A DNA stretch of 64,000 nucleotides from Mesobacillus foraminis (GTDB taxonomy: Bacteria; Bacillota; Bacilli; Bacillales; Cytobacillaceae): contig NZ_SLVV01000015.1 of assembly GCF_004340465.1 (NCBI RefSeq), positions 1 through 64,000 on the forward strand, written 5' to 3'. The notes under the pieces are model-generated. The model saw only the letters and a program-made list of their open reading frames with translations. It searched no databases and had not been told where the DNA came from. This document shows, piece by piece, positions 10,606 through 24,369 of the stretch (its first letter is position 1; the number at the start of each line of letters is the position of its first letter). Made by a program: the position numbers and the translations under genes.

Positions 10606-10653
10606 TATTCATAAAGAACGATCATGATAGAAAAACATGCGGAGGTTGGGAGA

Positions 10654-11697
10654 ATGGCAAATGCCTATAAGCAAGCAGGGGTAGATATTGAGGCAGGCTA
10701 TGAATCTGTCGAACGGATGAAAAAGCATGTACAGCGGACGGCTCGTCAGGGAGTGATTGGTGGTCTTGGCGGTTTTGGAGGAATGTTTGACCTTTCTAGC
10801 CTTGGTCTTCAGGAACCAGTACTGGTTTCAGGTACAGATGGAGTTGGAACAAAGCTGTTGCTTGCTTTTATGATGGATCGTCATGATACGATCGGGATTG
10901 ATGCTGTAGCAATGTGTGTCAATGATATCGCAGTTCAAGGTGCGGAGCCTTTATACTTTCTTGACTATATTGCATGTGGAAAGGCAGAGCCTGAACGGAT
11001 TGAGGCGATTGTCAAAGGTATTGCTGACGGCTGCGAAATGGCTGGCTGTGCCCTTGTCGGCGGCGAAACTGCCGAAATGCCGGGGATGTATGGTGCGGAG
11101 GAATACGATCTGGCTGGTTTCGCGGTAGGAGCGGTAGAAAAGTCAAAAATCGTCAATGGTTCGGAAATTAAAAGCGGAGACGCATTAATCGGCCTTTCAT
11201 CCAGCGGAATCCACAGTAACGGGTATTCTCTTGTCCGCAAAGTGTTTTTAGAGGATGGCGGCTACAAGCTGGATCAGCATGTTGAAGAACTGGGTTGTAC
11301 ACTAGGTGACGAGCTCCTGCGTCCAACCAAAATTTATGTAAAGCCTTTGCTTTCAGCGCTGGAGAAGTTCAGCTTAAAAGGAATGGCCCATATCACTGGC
11401 GGAGGATTTATTGAAAACATTCCAAGAATGCTTCCGGAAGGACTTGGGGCAGAGATTCAGGAGGGCAGCTGGGAGATACCGCCTGTATTCACATTGCTTG
11501 AATCCGCTGGCAGCCTTGATCGGGAAGAAATGTACAACATCTTCAACATGGGAATTGGAATGGTTGTAGCGGCGCCGGCAGAGCAGGCACAGGAAATCAT
11601 CCGTCATTTTGAGTCCTGCGGAGAAAAAGCCTATCAAATTGGTTCCGTAACCGATCAGGCTGGAGTCAATGTACAGATTCAGGGAGGAAGCAAATGA
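10654..11697 (+). CDS. purM: AIR synthase PurM
   Basis: A 347-residue phosphoribosylformylglycinamidine cyclo-ligase, closing FGAM to AIR with ATP. Motifs: [11 protein letters not shown] (metal and nucleotide site), [18 protein letters not shown] and [14 protein letters not shown] chose ATG 10654 ([17 protein letters not shown]) because GGAGG at 10641-10645 sits 8 nt upstream. The longer frame from 10624 would add ten residues that the family lacks. It ends with an ATGA overlap with purN. Confidence 0.96.
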   Translation: MANAYKQAGVDIEAGYESVERMKKHVQRTARQGVIGGLGGFGGMFDLSSLGLQEPVLVSGTDGVGTKLLLAFMMDRHDTIGIDAVAMCVNDIAVQGAEPLYFLDYIACGKAEPERIEAIVKGIADGCEMAGCALVGGETAEMPGMYGAEEYDLAGFAVGAVEKSKIVNGSEIKSGDALIGLSSSGIHSNGYSLVRKVFLEDGGYKLDQHVEELGCTLGDELLRPTKIYVKPLLSALEKFSLKGMAHITGGGFIENIPRMLPEGLGAEIQEGSWEIPPVFTLLESAGSLDREEMYNIFNMGIGMVVAAPAEQAQEIIRHFESCGEKAYQIGSVTDQAGVNVQIQGGSK

Positions 11698-12278
11698 AAC
11701 GGATAGCCGTATTTGCTTCAGGAAACGGGAGTAACTTCCAGGCCATCCTGGACGCTAATAAAAGCGGAGCCCTGAACGCTAAGGTTGCTCTGCTTGTCTG
11801 CGACCGTTCTGATGCTTTTGCCATTGAAAGGGCGGAAAAGGAAGGCGTTCCTGCGTTTGTTTTTAATCCAAAGAATTTCTTCGATAAAGCAGCCTATGAG
11901 TCTGATATTCTCGAATACCTTGAAACGATGAAAATTGACTTTATCGCCCTGGCAGGCTATATGCGACTGGTAGGTTCAACACTTTTAGAAAAATATGAAG
12001 GCAGAATCGTCAATATCCACCCATCACTTCTTCCGGAATTTCCAGGGAAAGATGCCATTGGGCAGGCATTGACGGCCGCCGCTGATAAAACCGGCGCCAC
12101 TGTCCATTTCGTTGATTCGGGTATGGATACCGGCCAAATCATCGCTCAGGAAAGTGTTACAATTGAACCGGGAGAAACAAGGGAGACGCTTCAAAAGAAA
12201 ATCCAGCAAATTGAACATACATTATATCCAGCAGTGATTGAGAAGCTCTTAAATGGGACAAAGGAGACAATACAATGA
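11694..12278 (+). CDS. purN: GAR formyltransferase PurN
   Basis: A 194-residue folate-dependent phosphoribosylglycinamide formyltransferase, using 10-formyl-THF. [12 protein letters not shown] is the phosphate-binding N-terminus. [12 protein letters not shown] carries the catalytic Asn-His pair, and [13 protein letters not shown] the catalytic Asp. It is coupled to purM and purH by 4-nt overlaps on both sides. No purT was seen, so this is the only GAR transformylase in the window. Confidence 0.97.
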   Translation: MKRIAVFASGNGSNFQAILDANKSGALNAKVALLVCDRSDAFAIERAEKEGVPAFVFNPKNFFDKAAYESDILEYLETMKIDFIALAGYMRLVGSTLLEKYEGRIVNIHPSLLPEFPGKDAIGQALTAAADKTGATVHFVDSGMDTGQIIAQESVTIEPGETRETLQKKIQQIEHTLYPAVIEKLLNGTKETIQ

Positions 12279-13813
12279 CAAAAAAACGCGCACTAATTTC
12301 TGTTTCAGATAAAAATGGAATCGTTGATTTCGCAAGGGAACTTACAGAGCTTGGCTTCGAGATTGTTTCCACAGGAGGCACCAAAAAGGCGTTGGCTGAG
12401 GGCGGCGTTCCTGTCATTGGAATCAGTGATGTTACAGGTTTTCCGGAAATCCTTGAGGGACGTGTAAAAACATTGCACCCGAATATCCATGGAGGCCTGC
12501 TTGCGAAAGTAGGGGAAGAAGGACATCGCCAGCAGCTGGAAGAGCACGGGATTACTCCGATTGAACTAGTCTGTGTCAATCTGTATCCGTTCCAGCAGAC
12601 GATTTCAAAGCCGGATGTGTCTGTTGAGGACGCAATTGAAAATATCGACATCGGCGGTCCAGCGATGCTGCGCGCATCTGCAAAGAACCATGAATATATT
12701 ACAGTCGTTGTCGATCCTGAAGATTATGCAATTGTCATTGAGGAATTCAGGAACAATGGGAAGACAGAGGCTGCTACCCGCCGCCGTCTCGCAGCAAAGG
12801 TTTACCGTCATACTGCTTCATATGATGCGATGATTGCAGAATACATGACAAACCTTGCAGGAGAAGAGAATCCTGAAAAGCTGACTGTTACTTATGAACT
12901 TAAACAGACTCTTCGCTATGGAGAAAACCCACACCAAAAAGCCTCATTTTACCGTAAGCCGCTTGGCTCTGTTTTTTCAATCGCGAACGCAGAGCAGCTG
13001 CACGGGAAAGAACTGTCATACAACAATATCAATGATGCAGACGCTGCCCTTCAGATCGTCAAGGAATTTGATGAGCCGGCCGCAGTTGCTGTTAAACATA
13101 TGAACCCATGCGGAGTTGGAACAGGCACCAATGTTTATGAAGCATTTTTAAAGGCTTTCGAGGCTGATCCAGTTTCCATTTTTGGCGGAATCATTGCCTT
13201 TAACCGTGAAGTAGACGGCGAGACAGCACGCAAGCTTTACGAGATCTTCCTGGAAATCGTCATTGCTCCATCCTTCAGCCAGGAAGCTCTGGAAATTTTA
13301 ACAGGAAAGAAAAACCTTCGTTTGCTGACCATTCCTTTTGATCAGGAAGGAAAGACGGAAAGGAAGCTGACTTCCATCGAAGGAGGCCTGCTTGCACAGG
13401 AGTATGATGCATATGGCCTTAAAGAAGCGAACATTTCAGTCCCGACGAAGAGAGAGCCTACGGAGGCAGAGTGGGAAGCACTGAAGCTTGGCTGGAAAGT
13501 CGTGAAGCATGTGAAATCGAATGCTATTGTCGTAGCTGATAAGGATTCTACTTTAGGAATTGGTGCCGGGCAGATGAACCGTGTTGGCGCGGCTAAAATT
13601 GCCCTTGAGCAAGCAGGTGCCAAAGCAGAAGGTGCTGCTCTTGCATCCGATGCGTTCTTCCCGATGAATGACACCGTTGAAGCAGCAGCTAACGCTGGAA
13701 TTACGGCTATCATTCAGCCTGGCGGATCCATCAAGGATGCAGATTCCATTAAAAAAGCCGATGAATATGGAATTGCCATGGTATTTACAGGAGTGCGCCA
13801 TTTTAAACATTAA
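12275..13813 (+). CDS. purH: Bifunctional AICAR transformylase / IMP cyclohydrolase PurH
   Basis: 512 residues. The N-terminal MGS-like domain (about 1-195; [22 protein letters not shown]) closes FAICAR to IMP. The C-terminal domain (about 200-512) formylates AICAR with 10-formyl-THF. [11 protein letters not shown] carries the catalytic Lys-His region of the transformylase. This is the last step to IMP. AAAGGAG lies 9 nt before the ATG, which overlaps purN by 4 nt. A 163-bp spacer containing two inverted repeats separates it from purD. Confidence 0.97.
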   Translation: MTKKRALISVSDKNGIVDFARELTELGFEIVSTGGTKKALAEGGVPVIGISDVTGFPEILEGRVKTLHPNIHGGLLAKVGEEGHRQQLEEHGITPIELVCVNLYPFQQTISKPDVSVEDAIENIDIGGPAMLRASAKNHEYITVVVDPEDYAIVIEEFRNNGKTEAATRRRLAAKVYRHTASYDAMIAEYMTNLAGEENPEKLTVTYELKQTLRYGENPHQKASFYRKPLGSVFSIANAEQLHGKELSYNNINDADAALQIVKEFDEPAAVAVKHMNPCGVGTGTNVYEAFLKAFEADPVSIFGGIIAFNREVDGETARKLYEIFLEIVIAPSFSQEALEILTGKKNLRLLTIPFDQEGKTERKLTSIEGGLLAQEYDAYGLKEANISVPTKREPTEAEWEALKLGWKVVKHVKSNAIVVADKDSTLGIGAGQMNRVGAAKIALEQAGAKAEGAALASDAFFPMNDTVEAAANAGITAIIQPGGSIKDADSIKKADEYGIAMVFTGVRHFKH

Positions 13814-13821
13814 TCTGCAGA

Positions 13822-13859
13822 GCTTTAAAAAAGTGTAAAGTTACCAGCTTTTTTAAGCA
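13822..13859 (+). terminator. Weak terminator-like inverted repeat after purH
   Basis: GCTTTAAAAAAG pairs with CTTTTTTAAGC around a loop of about 14 nt. The stem is AT-rich, so the call is uncertain. Confidence 0.4.
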
Positions 13860-13880
13860 GCAATGTTTAGTGCTTGTCGT

Positions 13881-13918
13881 GAAAGCTTTGTTTATTCCAA
13901 AGATTAAACAAGGCTTTC
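13881..13918 (+). repeat. 14-bp hairpin between purH and purD
   Basis: GAAAGCTTTGTTTA (13881-13894) pairs with TAAACAAGGCTTTC (13905-13918) around a 10-nt loop. One position is a G-T pair. No T run follows, so it is more likely an RNA stability or processing element than a terminator. Confidence 0.7.
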
Positions 13919-13943
13919 CGCGAGTGAAAAATTGAAAAGCTGA

Positions 13944-15248
<1,305 letters not shown>

Positions 15249-15255
15249 AATAAAG

Positions 15256-15284
15256 AAAGCCCCCTGCCTTGGGGGCTTTTCCTA
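15256..15284. terminator. Terminator of the pur operon (also usable from the minus strand)
   Basis: AAAGCCCCC (15256-15264) pairs with GGGGGCTTT (15271-15279) around TGCCTT. The symmetric A and T flanks suit both purD and the convergent gene ending at 15286. Confidence 0.92.
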
Positions 15285-15285
15285 T

Positions 15286-15573
15286 TCAGGTGGGATTGAT
15301 GACATCCGGCTGGCTGTCCGCGTCCCCTCCGCCATATCTGTGGCTGTGGTTCAGCGATTCTTGTCCATCTTGATAGTCTTGATAGAGAGCCGTAACAGGA
15401 CAATACCTCACAATTCCTTCCCCAACCTTCATTGCGGCAAGAATGGCCATGATCATATAAGAATTGCTGTTTGGCTTTTTCACCATCTTTGCCGTTGCCC
15501 AGCTGAGCATCGTCAACCCGCAAGTAATGCGGACCAGGGAGTTGACCATCCCGATGTTTTGCGTCACTTTCAC
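15286..15573 (-). CDS. DUF2892 (YgaP-like) small membrane protein
   Basis: A protein of about 95 residues. It starts with VTQNIGMVNSLVRITCG and has two hydrophobic stretches (LTMLSWATAKMV and MIMAILAAMKVGEGIVRYCP), the pattern of the DUF2892 inner-membrane family. The cysteine in YCPVTAL is a conserved feature. The C-terminal 25 residues are hydrophilic and rich in Asp, Gly, His and Gln. I chose GTG at 15573 because AAAGGAG lies about 9 nt upstream; a TTG at 15609 would extend it by 12 residues. It converges on purD and shares its terminator. Function unknown. Confidence 0.75.
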   Translation of the reverse strand: MKVTQNIGMVNSLVRITCGLTMLSWATAKMVKKPNSNSYMIMAILAAMKVGEGIVRYCPVTALYQDYQDGQESLNHSHRYGGGDADSQPDVINPT

Positions 15574-15622
15574 CTTGAACATCTCCTTTGCCAAATTTTT
15601 TTCCTTCAAAATGTAAATTCTT

Positions 15623-15642
15623 TAATGCGTTAAAATATAAAA
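15623..15642. repeat. 20-bp direct repeat upstream of yerA (copy 1)
   Basis: TAATGCGTTAAAATATAAAA occurs here and again, without a mismatch, at 17481-17500, the yerA/yerB boundary. In both places a -10-like AT-rich hexamer follows at once (TATGAT at 15643; TATATA near 17502), so it may be a shared promoter or operator element. Confidence 0.75.
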
Positions 15643-15751
15643 TATGATACGATATGGATAGAAATGAAAGGGCTTTCTTTTTGGGAGCTTATTATACTAA
15701 AAAAACTATAAAGGCAACAGCCTAGTAAATTAGATGGAGAGGGAAGACCGT

Positions 15752-17491
15752 ATGGAACAGCGTTACAGATGGAAAAATAAACAGCTGCGGAACCATGCAG
15801 CCGTTTTGGACGGCACCCTTTCACCGACGATTCTCTTAAAAAATGCAACGTATTTAAACCAAATCTTCCGTAAATGGATGATTGCTAATATTTGGATTTA
15901 CAAAGACCGAATCGTGTATGTCGGTGAGAAGCTGCCAGCTCGTACAGATAAATGTGAAATCGTGGATTGCAGTGAAGGGGTGATTGTCCCCGGCTATATT
16001 GAGCCGCATGCACATCCGTTTCAGTTATATAATCCCCAGTCTTTTGCCGATTATGCAGCACAGCATGGAACAACCACACTTATCAACGACAATATGCTGC
16101 TGGCTTTGCAATTGGATAAAAAGAAAGCGTTTTCCTTCATTGAGGAAATGCGCCATCATCCAGTCAATATGTACTGGTGGTGCCGATTTGACAGCCAGTC
16201 CGAAATCCAGGATGAGGAAACGGTCTTTTCAAATGGGAATGTAAAGTCCTGGCTCGAATGTGACCATGTTGTTCAGGGGGGAGAGCTGACAGGATGGCCC
16301 AAATTGATGGATGGAGACGACTTGATGCTCCATTGGATGCAGGAAACAAAGCGGCTCAATAAAAAAATTGAAGGACATTTCCCAGGCGCCTCCGAGAAAA
16401 CCCTGGCAAAAATGATGCTGTTCGGAGCTGACTGTGATCATGAAGCGATGACAGGGGAAGAGGTTGAGCGGCGTCTTATGCAAGGGTACATGGTATCTTT
16501 GCGCCACTCCTCGATAAGGCCGGATCTTCCCAGGCTGCTGAAAGAAATCCATGAGCGGGATATTGCTGTTTATGATCGTTTTATGCTAAATACCGATGGG
16601 TCCTCATCAGCTTGCTACGATAATGGGATCACGGACAAACTCATCAGGATTGCGCTGGATTGCGGGGTACCGGAAATTGATGCCTACAATATGGCGACAA
16701 TCAACCCGGCCAGGTATTACAATTTTGAACATTTGCACGGGAATATTGCAACAGGGAGAGTAGCAAGCCTCAATTTCTTAAGTGACAAGAAGGAGCCTAC
16801 TCCTGTTTCGGTACTGGCAAAAGGGCAATGGGTGAAAAGGGACGGAAAGGAAATACCAATCTCAACGGAAGTCCATTGGGATGAAGTGGGCCTTGATAAG
16901 CTGGAGATTGACTGGAGTATGGATTTGGACGATTTTCAATTTTCAATGCCCTTCGGAATCAAGATGGAGAATTCCGTAATCACAAAGCCATATTCCATCG
17001 CCATCGATGTTTCGGACAACAAGCTCTCCGAACAGCATGATGAATGCTTTTTCATGCTGATGGACCGGAATGGCAAATGGAGAATCAATACCCTGTTAAA
17101 GGGATTTGCCACAGGACTGGGCGGATTGGCAAGCTCTTTCTCAAGTACAGGAGATATCATTCTCATTGGGAAAAGCAAGGAAGATATGCTGTCAGCTTTT
17201 AACAGGATGAAAGAATTGGGAGGCGGAATTGTAATCTGTGAAGATGGCAAGCCTCAATGCGAGGTGCCTCTAACTTTAAAAGGATTAATGTCCAATCAGC
17301 CTGTCAGCGAATTAATTGCAATGGAAAAAGAGTTGTTCTCATATCTAGAGGAAAAGGGATACCGGTTTGCCGACCCAATCTATTCCCTGCTGTTTTTTTC
17401 CTCCACTCATCTTCCCTATATCCGTGTAACGCAGCAGGGGATTTATGATGTCATGAAGAAAACGGTACTCTTTCCAACGATAATGCGTTAA
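15752..17491 (+). CDS. yerA: Adenine deaminase-related amidohydrolase YerA
   Basis: A 579-residue amidohydrolase-superfamily protein, similar in length and position to B. subtilis YerA, an adenine deaminase relative. VPGYIEPHAHPFQLYNP holds the metal-binding HxH after beta-strand 1. DCDHEAMTGEEVERRL and SLRHSSIRPDLPRLL are the AdeC-like centre. The usual AdeC run after HxH (HIES-type) is replaced by HPFQLYNP, so adenine may not be the substrate. I chose ATG 15752, with GGAGAGGG 8 nt upstream, over ATG 15734. The last codons lie inside the 20-bp repeat that also precedes yerB. Confidence 0.82.
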   Translation: MEQRYRWKNKQLRNHAAVLDGTLSPTILLKNATYLNQIFRKWMIANIWIYKDRIVYVGEKLPARTDKCEIVDCSEGVIVPGYIEPHAHPFQLYNPQSFADYAAQHGTTTLINDNMLLALQLDKKKAFSFIEEMRHHPVNMYWWCRFDSQSEIQDEETVFSNGNVKSWLECDHVVQGGELTGWPKLMDGDDLMLHWMQETKRLNKKIEGHFPGASEKTLAKMMLFGADCDHEAMTGEEVERRLMQGYMVSLRHSSIRPDLPRLLKEIHERDIAVYDRFMLNTDGSSSACYDNGITDKLIRIALDCGVPEIDAYNMATINPARYYNFEHLHGNIATGRVASLNFLSDKKEPTPVSVLAKGQWVKRDGKEIPISTEVHWDEVGLDKLEIDWSMDLDDFQFSMPFGIKMENSVITKPYSIAIDVSDNKLSEQHDECFFMLMDRNGKWRINTLLKGFATGLGGLASSFSSTGDIILIGKSKEDMLSAFNRMKELGGGIVICEDGKPQCEVPLTLKGLMSNQPVSELIAMEKELFSYLEEKGYRFADPIYSLLFFSSTHLPYIRVTQQGIYDVMKKTVLFPTIMR

Positions 17492-17500
17492 AATATAAAA
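17481..17500. repeat. 20-bp direct repeat at the yerA/yerB boundary (copy 2)
   Basis: Exact copy of 15623-15642. It includes the yerA stop codon (TAA 17489-17491) and lies 50 bp before the yerB start. Confidence 0.75.
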
Positions 17501-17549
17501 GTATATAGAGATAAACAATATAGGGGTTACAAACTAGGGGTGTTTCACT

Positions 17550-18578
17550 ATGGTCAAGAAATGGTTAGCTGTTTCTGCAGCAGCCTTGATGATTTTTACG
17601 GGATGCAGCCAGCAGAAGGAAGAAGCCCAGGAGCATTCCGGGAAAGAAGTCGAGGATGTCGGCAAAGAGGTCAGGGAAGATTCCTATCGATCCCCATTGA
17701 CTGGCATCGTCACAGAAACCGAAAGCACTGACCGAGCATTTGCCGTTATGGTGAATAACCATCCAGTCGCCAGGCCGCAATCTGGCCTGGATAAAGCAGA
17801 TGTCATCTACGAGGTCCTTGCCGAAGGGAAAGTGACAAGATTCCTTGCCATATTTGAAAGTGAGAAACCAGAAAAGGTCGGACCAGTGAGAAGTGCCAGG
17901 GATTATTTTATTGAGCTTGCAAAAGGGTATGACAGCTTGTATATCGCTCATGGCTACAGCCCTGAAGCAAAGGAATTGCTCCAAAGCGGATATATTGACC
18001 ACCTGAATGGGATTCAGTATGATGGAACTCTGTTCAAGCGCGCCGATTTCAGGAAAGCACCCCATAACTCGTACATCACCTATGACAATATAAAAAGAGG
18101 CGCAGAAGAAAATGGATACCATATGGATGAGGCACCTGCGGCCCTGCCTTTTTTGACGAAAGATCAAGCAGAAAAGCTGAGCGGGGAGGAAGCGGGGGAA
18201 ATCATGGTGTCCTATGGGGATCCAGCATTCGATGTTATCTATGAGTACGACAATGAGAGCCAAAATTTTCACCGTTTTAATGACGGGGAAGAAACGGTTG
18301 ATCTGGATTCCAAACAGTCTGTTCTGATCGATAACATTTTCATTGTGGAAATGGGCCACCAGACGGTTGACAAGAAAGGGCGAAAATCCATCGACCTTAC
18401 CTCGGGGGGCCGGGGCTACCTTTTCCAAAAGGGAATGGTCAACGAAGTGGAATGGAAAAATGTCGACGGCCGGATCCTGCCGTTCATGAACGGAAAGGAA
18501 GCAGGCTTTCTTCCCGGAAAGACATGGATCAATATTGTTCCATCAATAGACGATATATCCTTTGAAAGCGAATCCTGA
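17550..18578 (+). CDS. yerB: DUF3048 lipoprotein YerB
   Basis: A 342-residue exported lipoprotein. MVKKWLAVSAAALMIFTGC is a signal peptide with lipobox FTGC, so Cys19 is lipid-modified. The mature part starts with a charged, Glu-rich linker (20-50), then the DUF3048 domain (RAFAVMVNNHPVARPQSGL, GPVRSARDYFIELA). A second domain has FHRFNDGEETVDL and ends PGKTWINIVPS. The role is unknown. The ribosome site AGGGGTG precedes the ATG. It sits 36 bp upstream of yerC, probably in one transcript. Confidence 0.9.
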   Translation: MVKKWLAVSAAALMIFTGCSQQKEEAQEHSGKEVEDVGKEVREDSYRSPLTGIVTETESTDRAFAVMVNNHPVARPQSGLDKADVIYEVLAEGKVTRFLAIFESEKPEKVGPVRSARDYFIELAKGYDSLYIAHGYSPEAKELLQSGYIDHLNGIQYDGTLFKRADFRKAPHNSYITYDNIKRGAEENGYHMDEAPAALPFLTKDQAEKLSGEEAGEIMVSYGDPAFDVIYEYDNESQNFHRFNDGEETVDLDSKQSVLIDNIFIVEMGHQTVDKKGRKSIDLTSGGRGYLFQKGMVNEVEWKNVDGRILPFMNGKEAGFLPGKTWINIVPSIDDISFESES

Positions 18579-18614
18579 CATACTATTTAAATTAGAGTTA
18601 AAGGAGTTTGGTGA

Positions 18615-18926
18615 ATGCAAATAGATAAGTTAAGAGGCCGAGAATTGGATCAGCTGTTTAAATCCATTTTATCGCTTCAGGATATGGAAGAATGTTACCG
18701 TTTTTTTGATGATCTTTGCACAGTCAACGAAATTCAGTCTCTGGCACAGCGTCTAGAGGTTGCGCGGATGCTGCGGGATGGAAATACCTATCACAAGATT
18801 GAAACGGAAACAGGCGCTAGCACTGCTACAATTTCACGGGTGAAACGCTGCCTTAATTACGGAAACGATGCTTACGAAATGGCACTTGAAAGAATTAAAG
18901 AAGAGGCAAGCGCAACAAATGAATAA
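18615..18926 (+). CDS. yerC: TrpR/YerC-family DNA-binding regulator
   Basis: A 103-residue all-helical protein of the TrpR-like YerC/YecD family. The helix-turn-helix is visible as LAQRLEVARMLRDGNTYHKI followed by ETETGASTATISRVKRCL (about 45-80). GGAG lies 10 nt upstream of the ATG. Its target genes are not evident from the sequence. It may regulate itself and yerB, with which it is linked. A strong terminator follows directly. Confidence 0.92.
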   Translation: MQIDKLRGRELDQLFKSILSLQDMEECYRFFDDLCTVNEIQSLAQRLEVARMLRDGNTYHKIETETGASTATISRVKRCLNYGNDAYEMALERIKEEASATNE

Positions 18927-18929
18927 TGC

Positions 18930-18966
18930 AAGCCGGAGGTGATTATATCCCTCCGGTTTTCTTTTT
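18930..18966 (+). terminator. Terminator after yerC
   Basis: AGCCGGAGG pairs with CCTCCGGTT around an AT-rich loop of about 10 nt, followed by TTTCTTTTT. Confidence 0.88.
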
Positions 18967-19030
18967 GGGCGAGTTCGGCCTAAGGGAACATAATATCCTC
19001 AAAAAGGAAATAAGATTCCTAAGGTTTCCT

Positions 19031-19060
19031 TTTTGATTGATTGGAACAAATGCTATAATG
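19031..19060 (+). promoter_or_regulatory. Probable promoter of pcrB-pcrA-ligA-camS
   Basis: A perfect -10 TATAAT lies at 19054-19059. The -35 is weak (TTTTGA at 17 bp, or TTGATT at 15 bp). The start would be about 30 nt before the pcrB ATG. Confidence 0.65.
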
Positions 19061-19094
19061 GTGTAATGGAATTAGAGATTGGAGGCAACCCAGG

Positions 19095-19781
19095 ATGTAT
19101 GACATTCACAAGTGGCGGCATGTGTTTAAACTTGATCCCAATAAGGAGATATCCGACAGCGACCTTGACAGGATCTGTGAGTCGGGAACAGACGCCATCA
19201 TAGTAGGAGGTACGGACGGAGTCACGCTGGAAGGGGTTCTTGACTTGATGGCCCGGATTCGCCGTTATACGGTTCCGTGCATCCTGGAAGTTTCGGATGT
19301 AGAATGTATTACACCGGGCTTTGACCTTTATTTTATCCCGACCGTTCTGAACAGCACGGAATCGAAATGGATTACAGGCCTGCATCACGAAGCCGTGAAG
19401 GAATATGGCGATTTGATGGACTGGAATGAAATTTTGATCGAAGGATACTGCATCCTTAATGAAGACTGCAAAGCTGCACAGCTAACAAAGGCCAATACGG
19501 AGCTGACCGTTGATGATGTCAGGGCATACGGCATGATGGCAGAGAAGATGTTTCACCTCCCCATTTTTTATCTGGAATACAGCGGAAGATATGGAGATCC
19601 GAAGCTCGTTTCCGAAGTTAAGAAAACTCTTGAAACAACAGTCTTGTTTTACGGAGGGGGCATCGCATCAGCTGAACAGGCGGCTGAAATGGGAAAGCAT
19701 GCGGATGTTATTGTCGTAGGGAATTCGCTGTATGACAGCCTTGATGAAGCTTTGGCTACGGTAAAAGCGGTACAAGCATAG
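19095..19781 (+). CDS. pcrB: Heptaprenylglyceryl phosphate synthase PcrB
   Basis: A 228-residue TIM-barrel prenyltransferase. The Bacillus enzyme joins heptaprenyl diphosphate to sn-glycerol-1-phosphate, making an archaeal-type ether lipid precursor. Phosphate-binding signatures are [14 protein letters not shown] near the N-terminus and [16 protein letters not shown] with [12 protein letters not shown] at the C-terminus. GGAGG at 19080-19084 precedes the ATG. It lies directly upstream of pcrA, as in B. subtilis. Confidence 0.95.
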   Translation: MYDIHKWRHVFKLDPNKEISDSDLDRICESGTDAIIVGGTDGVTLEGVLDLMARIRRYTVPCILEVSDVECITPGFDLYFIPTVLNSTESKWITGLHHEAVKEYGDLMDWNEILIEGYCILNEDCKAAQLTKANTELTVDDVRAYGMMAEKMFHLPIFYLEYSGRYGDPKLVSEVKKTLETTVLFYGGGIASAEQAAEMGKHADVIVVGNSLYDSLDEALATVKAVQA

Positions 19782-19898
19782 GACTTTGGCTTACTGGTGG
19801 AATCAGGGACATTGGATGAAATATTGATCAATAGGGTTTCAATGCCCATTGATCTGCGATAAAATAAGAACAAATGTTTGTATGGTGGTGAATAATTA

Positions 19899-22196
19899 AT
19901 GCAATTTTTAACTGATAGATTACTGAATGGCCTGAATCCGCAGCAGCAGCATGCGGTAAAGACAACAGACGGCCCTCTTCTTTTGATGGCTGGGGCCGGC
20001 AGTGGAAAGACACGGGTGTTGACGCACCGTATCGGATATTTAATGGTGGAAAAAGGGGTCAATCCCTATAATATTCTAGCAATTACCTTCACAAATAAAG
20101 CAGCACGGGAAATGAGAGAGAGGATCCAGAAAGTGATGGGCGGTGCTGCCGATGACATTTGGATTTCAACCTTTCACTCCATGTGCGTGCGAATTTTAAG
20201 AAGGGACATTGACCGGCTGGGCTTTAACAGGAATTTTACGATTCTTGATTCGACGGACCAGCAATCTGTCATTAAGGCCATTTTAAAAGAAAAGAATATT
20301 GATCCAAAGAAATTTGATCCAAGGGCAATCCTTGGCGCCATCTCATCGGCAAAAAATGAATTGATACTTCCTGAGGAATTTTCCAAAAATGCCGGGGATT
20401 ATTATGGCAATGTCGTTGCCGATGTTTATACGGAATATCAAAAAAGACTGCGGAAGAACCAGGCGTTGGATTTCGATGACTTAATCATGACAACCATCCA
20501 GCTGTTCCAGCGTGTGCCGGAAGTGCTTGAATACTATCAGCGCAAGTTCCAGTATATCCACGTCGATGAGTATCAGGATACAAACCGTGCACAATATATG
20601 CTCGTAAAATTTTTGGCAGCCCGCTTTCAGAATCTTTGCGTCGTAGGGGACTCGGATCAGTCCATCTATCGCTGGCGCGGGGCAGACATTGCAAACATTC
20701 TTTCTTTTGAAAAGGATTATCCGAATGCGAATGTCATCCTTCTTGAACAGAACTACCGTTCAACAAAAAAAATTCTCCTCGCGGCCAACAAGGTCATAGA
20801 AAACAACCTGAACCGCAAGCCTAAAAACCTGTGGACCGAGAATTCTGAAGGAAATAAAATTGTGTATTACCGTGCTGACAGCGAGCAGGGAGAGGCACAG
20901 TTTGTCATCGGGAAAATTCAGGAGCTGATTCGTTCGGGGAATCGGAAGCTATCTGATATTGCGATTCTTTACCGGACAAACGCCCAATCCCGTGTCATCG
21001 AGGAATCCTTCCTGAAATCGAACATTGAGTATTCCATCGTCGGAGGCATCAAGTTCTATGACAGGAAAGAAATTAAAGACATTCTTGCTTATCTGCGGCT
21101 GATTTCCAATCCTGATGATGACATCAGCCTGCAGCGGGTCATCAATGTTCCCAAGCGCGCGATTGGATCGAGCTCCGTTGACAAAATTGCCAACTTTGCA
21201 GCGATGCATGACCTTTCCATGTTCCAGGCGCTCGAAAGCCTGGAACTGATTGGCCTAAGTCCGAAAGCGGCTAAGGCAACGGCTGAGTTCCGTGACCTGA
21301 TCAGCAACTATACAAATATGCAGGAATTCCTGTCTGTCACCGAGCTTGTGGAGGAAGTGCTTGATAAGTCCGGCTACCGGGAAATGCTGAAGGCGGAAAA
21401 ATCAATCGAATCTCAAAGCCGCCTTGAAAACCTTGACGAGTTTCTCACTGTTACAAAGAGCTTTGAAGAAAGCAGCGAGGATAAAAGTTTGGTCGGTTTC
21501 TTGACGGACCTGGCCCTGGTGGCGGATATCGACCGTCTGGATGAGGACGGGCAGAAGAATACGGACACCGTTACATTAATGACGCTTCACTCCGCAAAAG
21601 GACTTGAATTCCCGGTTGTCTTTTTAATTGGGATGGAGGAAGGCGTATTCCCTCACAGCCGTTCCTTAATGGAAGAAGCGGAAATGGAGGAGGAACGCCG
21701 TCTTGCCTATGTAGGCATCACCCGTGCGGAGGAAGAACTGTACATCACCAATGCCCAGATGAGGACATTGTTCGGCAGAACCAATATGAATCCGGAATCC
21801 CGGTTCATCAATGAAATCCCGGAGGATTTAATCGAAACCGCCGTACCTGCAGGACGTGGCCGGAGTCAAAGCCAGGCGTCGCCATTTGGCAGTCGCTCGA
21901 GGCAGCAGGCTTCCCCGTTTGGGGCGTCCCAAAGGAGTACATCTGCTTCCCCTGCCTCATTCGGCTCGCAGGCAAAGCCTGCCCGCGGTGCTGTCGTAAG
22001 GCCGGCTGCTGCCTCAACCGGAGGAGACCAGCTTGACTGGAAGGTCGGGGATAAAGCACAGCATGGCAAATGGGGCACAGGAACGGTTGTCAGCGTGAAA
22101 GGCTCCGGCGAAGGAACAGAGCTCGATATTGCTTTCCCAAGCCCAACAGGTGTAAAACGTTTGCTGGCAAAATTTGCTCCAATTACAAAAGCGTAA
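19899..22196 (+). CDS. pcrA: ATP-dependent DNA helicase PcrA (UvrD/Rep superfamily 1)
   Basis: A 765-residue 3'-5' helicase for repair and for clearing RNA polymerase and recombinase from DNA. Walker A is AGAGSGKT (31-38), Walker B DEYQDTN, motif [16 protein letters not shown], motif [11 protein letters not shown], motif [14 protein letters not shown] and motif [19 protein letters not shown] low-complexity Ser/Gln/Ala linker (about 655-715) leads to a C-terminal Tudor-like domain ([15 protein letters not shown]) that binds RNA polymerase in the known protein. Essential in B. subtilis. It lies 117 bp after pcrB. Confidence 0.97.
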   Translation: MQFLTDRLLNGLNPQQQHAVKTTDGPLLLMAGAGSGKTRVLTHRIGYLMVEKGVNPYNILAITFTNKAAREMRERIQKVMGGAADDIWISTFHSMCVRILRRDIDRLGFNRNFTILDSTDQQSVIKAILKEKNIDPKKFDPRAILGAISSAKNELILPEEFSKNAGDYYGNVVADVYTEYQKRLRKNQALDFDDLIMTTIQLFQRVPEVLEYYQRKFQYIHVDEYQDTNRAQYMLVKFLAARFQNLCVVGDSDQSIYRWRGADIANILSFEKDYPNANVILLEQNYRSTKKILLAANKVIENNLNRKPKNLWTENSEGNKIVYYRADSEQGEAQFVIGKIQELIRSGNRKLSDIAILYRTNAQSRVIEESFLKSNIEYSIVGGIKFYDRKEIKDILAYLRLISNPDDDISLQRVINVPKRAIGSSSVDKIANFAAMHDLSMFQALESLELIGLSPKAAKATAEFRDLISNYTNMQEFLSVTELVEEVLDKSGYREMLKAEKSIESQSRLENLDEFLTVTKSFEESSEDKSLVGFLTDLALVADIDRLDEDGQKNTDTVTLMTLHSAKGLEFPVVFLIGMEEGVFPHSRSLMEEAEMEEERRLAYVGITRAEEELYITNAQMRTLFGRTNMNPESRFINEIPEDLIETAVPAGRGRSQSQASPFGSRSRQQASPFGASQRSTSASPASFGSQAKPARGAVVRPAAASTGGDQLDWKVGDKAQHGKWGTGTVVSVKGSGEGTELDIAFPSPTGVKRLLAKFAPITKA

Positions 22197-22235
22197 AACA
22201 TACCTTAAGCTCCGGAATCTTTTTCTGGCAGATAA

Positions 22236-24314
<2,079 letters not shown>

Positions 24315-24369
24315 GCCTAAGCTGAACATTACAAGAGCTAAGGGCTAATATACAAGAGGTGGAAACGGC

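Noticed and set aside
13881-13918. Terminator ending the operon before purD
   Set aside because: The stem is strong but no T run follows, and purD needs the operon promoter, as no other promoter is evident in the gap.
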